NCBI GenBank assembly: GCA_002839355.1
Contig: PGXW01000013.1
Location: forward strand, 124,001-188,000
Direction: 5' to 3'
Length of the DNA: 64,000 nt
From: Spirochaetae bacterium HGW-Spirochaetae-2
Lineage (GTDB): Bacteria > Spirochaetota > Spirochaetia > Sphaerochaetales > Sphaerochaetaceae
The translations under genes were made by a program, and so were the position numbers. A model generated the notes under the pieces. It did not search any database and was not told the DNA's origin. It saw only the letters and a program-made list of their open reading frames with translations. Each line of letters opens with the position of its first letter. Position 1 is the stretch's first letter. Shown piece by piece: positions 57,528 through 64,000 of this stretch.

Positions 57528-58574
57528 TTAAAAATTTGTGAGAAAAGGAATATTGAACATTCCGAGAAGCGACTTGATCTCCCGTTTTGTCCGAACCATG
57601 ATCCGGTCCACTGTACTTCTGAGCATCCGCAGCGATGCAGCTTCCTTCCTCACCGGTACGAACGCGGTACTATCGGCCGAATAGGCTTCCCGTTCAGCCA
57701 TGGATGCCCTGAACTCATCCAAATCCCAAAGGGAGATATCGAAGCTGGCTTCCAGCAGCGTTTCCTCGTCATCGGGCAATTGGGGAAAGAAATCCAAGTC
57801 CGAGATCCGTTCGATTTCATCGACGCTGGTCGCGAACCGTTCGAGTCTAGCTCGGGAACCTTCGTTGGGAAGGAGGAAGCCGATCATCTTCTTCTCCGGT
57901 TCGGTATAGTCCAGTATCACCTTATAATAGTAGTTCGGAACGGAGACTTTGTTTTCACCGATAGTCTTGTACGGACCGTCTGTCAGGATCGGCCCGGTGA
58001 CGACATGGACGGCTCCCTCTGTCGAAGCGAAGTTGCGGACCACTGCTTCGAGACTTGCCCAGATCCCGCGGTTGAACGTCGGATCCTGGGGACTCATGTT
58101 GCTCATGTAGAACGAATCGCCCATCGCCTCTTCGGCCCAGGGCAAATCTGCGGCGGGAATCAAGTGTCCCCTATCATAGCCGGAGTTGCGGTAGTCGGCC
58201 AATGTCGCCGAACCTGAAGGGATCGAAGGATCGGGTCTAAAATTGTCCGCCCGCTCGTGGACACCATAGATCTCGTCGCGGGTCAGCTCGTAGGCGACCC
58301 AACGCGGTTGCTCGTGTTCCTCATCGTAGAGTAGCGAAAAGCCGGTATGGATGGTGACGACATCGCCTTCGCCGAGTAGGGGAATCTCAAGTCCCGCAAT
58401 AACCCCGGTTTGCCCGCCATCACCATAATACTCGTCCACCGAAGGTGTGGCTATCCAAAGGACCACATATGCGACAAGCAGCAACACCAGAAGGACCAGG
58501 ATGCGTTTCGCCTTCTTCTTCCACCTGCGTTTCATGCGACTCGACTTGCCTGCATCCGATTTTTCCTTGCCCAT
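57528..58574 (-). CDS. Membrane-anchored DNA/RNA non-specific endonuclease (DRGH family)
   Basis: 348 residues. A short basic cytoplasmic part (MKRRWKKKAKR) and one membrane helix (ILVLLVLLLVAYVVLWIA, about 22-39) anchor it, then an extracytoplasmic ββα-metal nuclease domain: NSGYDRGHLIPAAD with the catalytic His, and MSNMSPQDPTFNRGIW with the metal-binding Asn. The tail after residue 270 is an extra helical region of unknown role. NucA-type nucleases of this form degrade extracellular or periplasmic nucleic acids for nutrients or during DNA uptake. Divergent from the TM2 gene with 104 bases between. Confidence 0.9.
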   Translation of the reverse strand: MGKEKSDAGKSSRMKRRWKKKAKRILVLLVLLLVAYVVLWIATPSVDEYYGDGGQTGVIAGLEIPLLGEGDVVTIHTGFSLLYDEEHEQPRWVAYELTRDEIYGVHERADNFRPDPSIPSGSATLADYRNSGYDRGHLIPAADLPWAEEAMGDSFYMSNMSPQDPTFNRGIWASLEAVVRNFASTEGAVHVVTGPILTDGPYKTIGENKVSVPNYYYKVILDYTEPEKKMIGFLLPNEGSRARLERFATSVDEIERISDLDFFPQLPDDEETLLEASFDISLWDLDEFRASMAEREAYSADSTAFVPVRKEAASLRMLRSTVDRIMVRTKREIKSLLGMFNIPFLTNF

Positions 58575-58678
58575 GGCTACCCACCCCCGATGTATGTGCT
58601 GTCCAATTATTGTAAAGAAACCTTGTGGAAGCCACAATGTTACATGTAAACTAGGATTTGTACATAAGGAGCAAGCGC

Positions 58679-59011
58679 ATGGAACAGTATGGAAGGACTC
58701 GGGACGAGAAGTATTGCCAATCCTGCGGGAGAACAATCTCCGCGCAAGCGGACATCTGTCCGGCTTGTGGAGCCAGGGTCGGGTACCGGTCCGGTGAATC
58801 GTATATCTATGAACACCAGACTTGGTTGATTGTCCTGTTGTTGTGTATTTTCATCGGGCCTCTCGGATTGCATCGTTTCTACGTCAGGAAAATCGGTACC
58901 GGGGTACTCATGTTGCTGACCGCCGGAGGTCTGGGTATCTGGGTGATCGTTGATTTGATCATGATAGTCATGGGCCGGTTTACCGATGCCGAGGGCAACC
59001 GGATCTATTGA
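58679..59011 (+). CDS. Zinc-ribbon and TM2-domain membrane protein
   Basis: 110 residues. An N-terminal zinc ribbon (CQSCGRTISAQADICPACG) is joined to a TM2 domain with two membrane helices and the conserved GPLGLHRFYVRKIGTGVLM. TM2 proteins are widespread and poorly understood. AAGGAG lies before the ATG at 58679. Its last 7 bases overlap the convergent CPBP protease gene. Confidence 0.88.
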   Translation: MEQYGRTRDEKYCQSCGRTISAQADICPACGARVGYRSGESYIYEHQTWLIVLLLCIFIGPLGLHRFYVRKIGTGVLMLLTAGGLGIWVIVDLIMIVMGRFTDAEGNRIY

Positions 59012-59901
59012 AAGCGTGCGTTGTTGCCGTACCGGATTATGATATGGGAACAGACCACCAGCACCATCAGGTCCAGCCAGATTACTGGAGCCTGCTGAAT
59101 CAACCACGGGTCGCTGGGTAGGGACGATCCCGAATAGTTGACGACTAGGACCAGGAACAGGTTGTTCGCGATATGCGCCCCGAATGCCGCTTCAGTCCCC
59201 CCGTGGATACGTGTCATTTCCATGAACAGGACACCGGAAAGAAAGTAATACAGCAGGATGGGAAGGCTGAAGCTTGTCGACTGGACTTCGACATTCGACA
59301 GGTGGGCAATGGTGAATACAATACCGGATATGGTACCGACGATCCAGGTCCGCCGCAATCTGGGTCCCAGCATGCGCCAGAGGGTGGTCCTGAACAGCAA
59401 CTCTTCCGCTATACATTGGATAGGTGTGAACACCAGGGCCAAGGTCATGAGCAGGAGCCGGTCCCATAGCCGATCGGTCGTATTGACCATGACCGCCTGT
59501 GGTTCGACGACTACCGTGACAACGGTTGCGATCCCGATACCGACCAACCAAACCAGTGCCGCGAACCAAAAGAGATTCCATCGGAATTGTGGAGCGTCGG
59601 TCACATAGCGGAGCAAGGGAATCCGGACCACAGCATGCGCGAAAAATGCGACGGCGGCAAACAATACGAGGAAATTGGCATGCTGGTTCAGATACATGGT
59701 CCATGAAGCCGAACTCCACGGGAAATCGCGCGTCCCCTCCATGCTGAGATACGTCACCGCCCCGCCGACAAACGTCCAGACCAGTTCTATGAAGAAAAAT
59801 CCGGCGATCCAATAGCGGAGGGGTAGTTTCATTCCGATTGGGTCACTGGACAGGTAGGAGGTCCGCGCAAACACTTCCATCCGGTTGTCCCGACCATTCA
59901 T
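59005..59901 (-). CDS. CPBP/CAAX-type intramembrane metalloprotease
   Basis: 298 residues, seven or eight membrane helices. The Abi signature is present: CIAEELLFRTTLWRMLG (EExxxR), FTIAHLSN and AHIANNLFLV, giving Glu-Glu and His metal/catalytic residues. Functions in bacteria range from bacteriocin self-immunity to protein secretion and are not predictable here. ATG 59901 is used, though ATG at 59880 or 59832 may be the real start. It is divergent from addB; the addB promoter lies directly upstream. Confidence 0.88.
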   Translation of the reverse strand: MNGRDNRMEVFARTSYLSSDPIGMKLPLRYWIAGFFFIELVWTFVGGAVTYLSMEGTRDFPWSSASWTMYLNQHANFLVLFAAVAFFAHAVVRIPLLRYVTDAPQFRWNLFWFAALVWLVGIGIATVVTVVVEPQAVMVNTTDRLWDRLLLMTLALVFTPIQCIAEELLFRTTLWRMLGPRLRRTWIVGTISGIVFTIAHLSNVEVQSTSFSLPILLYYFLSGVLFMEMTRIHGGTEAAFGAHIANNLFLVLVVNYSGSSLPSDPWLIQQAPVIWLDLMVLVVCSHIIIRYGNNARFQ

Positions 59902-59904
59902 CCT

Positions 59905-59932
59905 TTGAGTATACCACCAAAGATGCTATACT
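59905..59932 (+). promoter_or_regulatory. addBA promoter (leaderless type)
   Basis: TTGAGT (59905-59910), 16-base spacer, TATACT (59927-59932); the ATG at 59940 follows after 7 bases. Confidence 0.7.
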
Positions 59933-59939
59933 TGCCACC

Positions 59940-62657
59940 ATGATTCTATATTCATATGGGGACATCAGGGCAATGGTCCATCGGAGTCTGGATGATGCGT
60001 CCATGGTCAGTGTATTCCCCACCGAGACAGCAGTCCGATTCTGGACAAACGACTATGTCAGGACCAGTGAAAAGGGAATTCTCCGCCATGACAGCACTAT
60101 GGCCTGGGATACCTTCCGGTCCCATTTCCTGCCGACGGGCGATGCTGCTCCAGTCAATGGTTTCATACGGCACCTGTTCGCCCTGCATCTGCTTGGTGAC
60201 CCGGATACTGCTGCATCCCTGCAATGGTTCCGCCACCCCACGTTTCCCGAGTCGGTGGGAAACCTGGCATCCACCGTGGCCTCGTTGCTGCCGAAGCTCC
60301 AGGAGATCGAGCGCATGCGATTGGTGAAGGGCGAATCCTACGACCGTTTGCCGCTTGCATATCGCAATGACGCTGCTCGGCTGCAGGTGGCCTATGGGGA
60401 TTTCTTGGCGAAACGGAACCTATTCGAGCCGCGGTACCTGTTGCCCTCTGTCGGAAACCTGCCTTCCGGATTCGAACGGAACTACCGTATCTTTTTCCCC
60501 GAGGTCTGTGACGGGTGGGAAGAGTTCACCCTCATGTCCCACGTTCCCGCATGGATCGAGACTTGCTCGGCAGATGCCTCCAAGACGGAAAGCAGCCTGC
60601 AGGTGTACGAAAACGAACTCATGGAGTTGCGTGCCTGCATGCGTAGGATCGGAGAGCTTCTCGACACTGGCCAGGACTTTGCGGATATCGTGGTTACCGT
60701 CGGCAACTTGGAACGGTGGCGCCCCTATCTGGAGCACGAGGCCCTCTTGTGCGATATACCCCTCGCAATCGTCGAAGGACTCTCTCCCTTGCAATATCCT
60801 CCTGGACGGTTCTTCCAGTCGATACAGGAAGTGCACGCCCAATCGTTCAGCCTCGACGCGATGAAATCGTTCCTTCTCGATCCGCGCATGCCTTGGAAGG
60901 ACGCCAAGGTGCAACGGGATCTGATCCTGCGGGGACTCGAGCTCTCGGTTGTGCAAGGAAACCCGAATCCACGCAAGGACGATTGGCAGGTGAAGTTGGC
61001 AAGATCGCTGGTGAAAACCGATGCGCAATTGTTGATCTGGTATAAAGCCTTCAAGGTTCGCATTTCCTCTGTTGTCGCAGCCAAAGATGCCGAATCGTTG
61101 ATGCAAGCCGTGTATGTGCTGCAGGAGTTTCTCCTCGAGACGGGGAGCTGGAGCGAAACAGAGGGCGGGGACCTCCACTCGAGCGTATATGCATATTGTC
61201 TGCACCAGCTGTCGGAACTGGGAAAAGCCGTGCGATCCTGTGGATTCACCACCACACAAGCACTGGTGTCCCTGTTCGTGCAGTTCCTGGGTAAACAGCA
61301 GTATATCCCGAGGGATCGCCCACCAGGTATTCCCGTATTCTCCTATACGGTATCCGCAGGATTGTGTCCGAGGTATCATTTCTTGTTGGGATGCACACAA
61401 GAGGACATCGGACAACACACAGACCAGCTTCCTCTTGTTCCCGAGCCGATCTGGCGCGACGATGCTGCCAACGACCGTACCGGCCTGTTTCTCGACCATT
61501 ACCGGGTAATGGCCCGACAAGTCCACATATCGATGGCACAAGCAACCTTCGGCAATTCGAGCGCATTGGCTCCGAGTTGGTTTGTCGACCACGACGCAAT
61601 CGAAATGCAACGATATGTTCCTGCCGACGCACGGACAAGGGAACAGGCTGCCTGGGCAGCCGCCGGCGCCACCCCATTCAAGGCCAACGCGATGCAAAGC
61701 CGATGGTTCGACCAGGCTTGCCGTACGGCATTTCTTCCCCCAAGGTTCGATATGGCGGACAACAAGGCTGTATTTTCGGTCTGGGATAGGAGTTGTAAGG
61801 GTGAAGGACACCTGTCTCTGTCGGCGACGGCATTGGACATGTTTTTCGCGTGTCCCATGAAATGGGCTTCATCGTACCTCCTGCACCTGGGGAAGGGGAC
61901 GTTCGATACGGTATCGCTGGACCATGCGGCCGTTGGAATCCTCCTGCACGAAATACTGGCCCGTTTCTTCCAGCGGGTACGTGAGGAAAGCGGTGTGTTC
62001 CGCAAGGAACTGGTAGACCGGTACGAGGTGCTTCTCTCAGCCAGTATCGACGAAGTCTTCACCCGGTTTGCGCACAGTCCCCAGGCTCCCGTGCACACGA
62101 CTGTCCAGTATATCGCCGAACGCTACGGGACAGAACTCAAGGCGATCCTCAACGCGGAGGGCGACATGTTCGACGGATTCGCGAGTTGGGGCTTCGAGAT
62201 CTCCCTGGAACACCTGTATGCCCAAAGCGATTGCCTGCTCAACGGCCGTATCGACCGCATCCTGGTGCAGGATCATGCCGACGGAACACAGACGGTCGCT
62301 GTCGTCGATTACAAGAAAACCTACCGGGGAAGCAGGAAAGCCTACGACAATTATGCACAGGGCCTTCCTTCGCACCAGCTTCCGCTATATGCCAAGCTGA
62401 TTCGCGACTCGGATTCGACGGAATTGGGGCAAGTCGGGACCGCCGCCTTCTACTCGATCGAAAAAGGCAAGTACATTCCTATCTGGGAAGAATCGCAGGA
62501 GGAACGCCGTGATGGGATGATCGCGATCCTGGAGGAGCACATGCTCCATATGGTCGACGCCCTTCGGCAAGGCAGATTGGGTGCGACCCCATCCAAACAA
62601 GCGTGCGCCAATTGTGACTATCGGCAGATATGCAGAAGGAGATATGCACTGGTATGA
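59940..62657 (+). CDS. addB: AddB-like helicase-nuclease subunit
   Basis: 905 residues. The N-terminal two thirds are helicase-like without a Walker A motif, as expected when AddB has lost ATPase function. The C-terminal PD-(D/E)XK nuclease (about 650-905) has LLHEILARFF, GRIDRIL and VAVVDYKKTY with the catalytic Asp and Lys. Four cysteines for an iron-sulphur cluster are visible: FFACPMKW and the closing CANCDYRQIC. With AddA it resects double-strand breaks for RecA. The ATG at 59940 lies 7 bases after the promoter; the frame opens at 59838 in the divergent gene. Stop overlaps addA as ATGA. Confidence 0.92.
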   Translation: MILYSYGDIRAMVHRSLDDASMVSVFPTETAVRFWTNDYVRTSEKGILRHDSTMAWDTFRSHFLPTGDAAPVNGFIRHLFALHLLGDPDTAASLQWFRHPTFPESVGNLASTVASLLPKLQEIERMRLVKGESYDRLPLAYRNDAARLQVAYGDFLAKRNLFEPRYLLPSVGNLPSGFERNYRIFFPEVCDGWEEFTLMSHVPAWIETCSADASKTESSLQVYENELMELRACMRRIGELLDTGQDFADIVVTVGNLERWRPYLEHEALLCDIPLAIVEGLSPLQYPPGRFFQSIQEVHAQSFSLDAMKSFLLDPRMPWKDAKVQRDLILRGLELSVVQGNPNPRKDDWQVKLARSLVKTDAQLLIWYKAFKVRISSVVAAKDAESLMQAVYVLQEFLLETGSWSETEGGDLHSSVYAYCLHQLSELGKAVRSCGFTTTQALVSLFVQFLGKQQYIPRDRPPGIPVFSYTVSAGLCPRYHFLLGCTQEDIGQHTDQLPLVPEPIWRDDAANDRTGLFLDHYRVMARQVHISMAQATFGNSSALAPSWFVDHDAIEMQRYVPADARTREQAAWAAAGATPFKANAMQSRWFDQACRTAFLPPRFDMADNKAVFSVWDRSCKGEGHLSLSATALDMFFACPMKWASSYLLHLGKGTFDTVSLDHAAVGILLHEILARFFQRVREESGVFRKELVDRYEVLLSASIDEVFTRFAHSPQAPVHTTVQYIAERYGTELKAILNAEGDMFDGFASWGFEISLEHLYAQSDCLLNGRIDRILVQDHADGTQTVAVVDYKKTYRGSRKAYDNYAQGLPSHQLPLYAKLIRDSDSTELGQVGTAAFYSIEKGKYIPIWEESQEERRDGMIAILEEHMLHMVDALRQGRLGATPSKQACANCDYRQICRRRYALV

Positions 62658-64000
62658 TCGATTCCTCCACCTTTGCCACATTGCTTGAACCGCTGAACGA
62701 AGAGCAGAGGGCAGCAGTCTATTGCGATCGCAACTGCGTGGTGACCGCTGGTGCCGGTTCAGGCAAGACCATGGTCCTCTCCTACCGCTTCCTTCGCTTG
62801 ATAGTCGAACAAAAAGCCCATGTCGATGAGATATTGACGCTGACATTCAGTCGGATGGCGGCTGCCGAAATGAACACCCGCATCCACGGCAAATTGCACG
62901 AGTTCAGTCAGGACGAGGATATCCATGCCGAATTGGTTCGCTTCAGCGAGGCGACGATCACCACCATCGATGCCTTTTGCAACCGCATCGTCGCAGCCGA
63001 CCCCACGCGCTATGGAATCGGACCCGATGTCACCATGGACGAACAGAGCAACCGGGAAATGGCTGCACAGTGTGCCCATAATCTGTTGGTGGAACTCGAT
63101 GGACATCCCGGTGTCGCCTTTCTTGCCACCATGTACCATCCCGACGAATTGGTCGATTCGCTGTTTGTCGAGTTGGCAAGCACCCATTTCCACCCGTCCA
63201 CGACCTTCGATGCCGCTTCTTGTGCCCGGTCGGTGCTGCTCCGAATAGGGGAAGTGTACCGAAACAGCATCGCACAGGTGTTGCAAGCCTACTCGGCGAT
63301 CACGGGAATCGATGGGGAAGGCAAACAGTTTGAGGACAACAAGCAGAGTGCCCGGATGCTGCTCGCTCAGGCCAGGGTCTTGGAAGCGGCAGAGGATCAA
63401 ACCGCGTGTCTGGAAATTCTGCAAGCCGCTGTCACCAGGAAGTGCTCCAGCAAAAAGGACTTTGCCCAGAATTGCAACGAACAGGTGGAGATACTGAGGG
63501 AAGTTTTGCCGTTGGCACGCAAAGCCTGTGCCGCATTGAAGGACCAACACCTATTGAAGCCGATTTACGAAGTCCTTGCCCTATTCCATACGCGCTATCT
63601 GGCGACCAAGCGGGAGCGGGGAATCCTTACCTTTGGTGATATCGCCCATATGGCTTGCGATATCCTCATCCACAACCCTGTCGTGCGACGTCATTTCCAA
63701 CGGAAGTTCCGCTATATCATGGTGGATGAATTCCAAGACACCAACCGGCTTCAGAAGGACCTTGTCTACCTGTTGGCACAGGATCCGCAGAAGGAAGTGT
63801 CCGGCATTCCCAAGGCAACGGACCTGCTTGGGGACAAGTTGTTCTTCGTCGGCGATGAGAAGCAGTCAATCTACCGGTTCCGGGGTGCCGACGTCAGCGT
63901 ATTCAAGCAACTGGACTTGGAGATTGCCCAATCGGGAGGATTGCAGCTCACGTTGTACCGAAATTATCGCAGCGAACCGCAATTGATAGGTTTTTTCAAT
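62654..64000 (+). CDS. addA: AddA-like UvrD/RecB-family helicase-nuclease (3' cut)
   Basis: 449 residues are visible; the gene runs off the window. Motifs in order: Q motif LNEEQRAAV, Walker A AGAGSGKT (residues 32-39), motif Ia LTFSRMAAAEM, Walker B MVDEFQDTN (about 356), and motif III GDEKQSIYRFRGAD. These are the superfamily 1 helicase motifs of AddA. It unwinds DNA 3' to 5' and holds the second nuclease domain at its C-terminus, not seen here. The ATG is inside the addB stop (ATGA), so the subunits are made together. Confidence 0.93.
   Translation, partial: MIDSSTFATLLEPLNEEQRAAVYCDRNCVVTAGAGSGKTMVLSYRFLRLIVEQKAHVDEILTLTFSRMAAAEMNTRIHGKLHEFSQDEDIHAELVRFSEATITTIDAFCNRIVAADPTRYGIGPDVTMDEQSNREMAAQCAHNLLVELDGHPGVAFLATMYHPDELVDSLFVELASTHFHPSTTFDAASCARSVLLRIGEVYRNSIAQVLQAYSAITGIDGEGKQFEDNKQSARMLLAQARVLEAAEDQTACLEILQAAVTRKCSSKKDFAQNCNEQVEILREVLPLARKACAALKDQHLLKPIYEVLALFHTRYLATKRERGILTFGDIAHMACDILIHNPVVRRHFQRKFRYIMVDEFQDTNRLQKDLVYLLAQDPQKEVSGIPKATDLLGDKLFFVGDEKQSIYRFRGADVSVFKQLDLEIAQSGGLQLTLYRNYRSEPQLIGFFN

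Noticed and set aside
60420-61811. A 463-codon open frame antisense to addB
   Set aside because: It lies wholly inside addB, which has clear nuclease motifs and cluster cysteines. The antisense product is rich in Arg/His/Gln with no recognisable domain, as expected for a shadow frame in GC-rich DNA.
1-64000. CRISPR arrays, insertion sequences, prophage or rRNA operons
   Set aside because: No regularly spaced repeats, transposase or phage-like genes, and no rRNA sequence were seen on reading both strands.

Overview
The window looks like chromosome of a diderm spirochaete, probably of the Sphaerochaeta/Treponema lineage. The evidence is a mitochondrial-EFG1-like EF-G of the spirochaete type, spirochaete-style lipoproteins and solute-binding proteins, an HPr/HprK pair beside sigma-54 and Lpt genes, AddAB instead of RecBCD, and ThyX. 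DNA is moderately GC-rich and evenly housekeeping in character. I found no insertion sequence, prophage, integrase or CRISPR array. Only the genes at the two ends (pheT and addA) are cut.

Layout. 0-7.6 kb: end of pheT, a lipoprotein/peroxiredoxin/zinc-ribbon/HIT group, fusA, a RecA-fold ATPase, and a carD-ispD-ispF operon. 7.6-18.7 kb: malQ, a peptide-binding protein with lipoate ligase, rsmE, thyX, a degenerate E2-like acyltransferase, a spore-photoproduct-lyase-like radical SAM protein, uvrC and holA. 18.7-27.4 kb: one long minus-strand block, ymdB-rseC-lptC-lptA-lptB-rpoN then hpf-hprK-ptsH-lexA-holA, split by a plus-strand diguanylate cyclase gene. It joins lipopolysaccharide transport, sigma-54, ribosome hibernation, HPr control and the SOS repressor. 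27.5-41.6 kb: GH3 glycosidase, tpx, tRNA-Leu(CAG), a phosphoesterase, a ClC channel, a complete livKHMGF operon, a Sua5 protein with an extra N-terminal domain, a PHP phosphatase and an aldo/keto reductase.

41.6-50.4 kb is the most interesting region. It holds polyprenyl diphosphate synthase, NDH-2 fused to a DoxX-like membrane domain, ApbE flavin transferase, an EcfT-like protein, a Gx-transporter (EetB-like), a NusG-II protein (EetA-like), an unknown lipoprotein, and a lipoprotein with three FMN-binding repeats (PplA-like). Together these match the parts list of the Listeria flavin-based extracellular electron transfer locus, here in a double-membrane bacterium. Its promoters carry striking inverted repeats. 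The likely path is cytoplasmic NADH to NDH-2, to a (demethyl)menaquinone, and then to covalently flavinylated lipoproteins outside the inner membrane.

50.4-64 kb: alkD, cysK, an FKBP lipoprotein with a duplicated N-terminal domain, a ugp-like importer with a phosphodiesterase lipoprotein, a membrane-anchored DRGH nuclease, a TM2 protein, a CPBP protease and addB-addA. Several genes here and elsewhere have a good promoter whose -10 box ends only 6-7 nt before the start codon, so leaderless mRNAs seem common.
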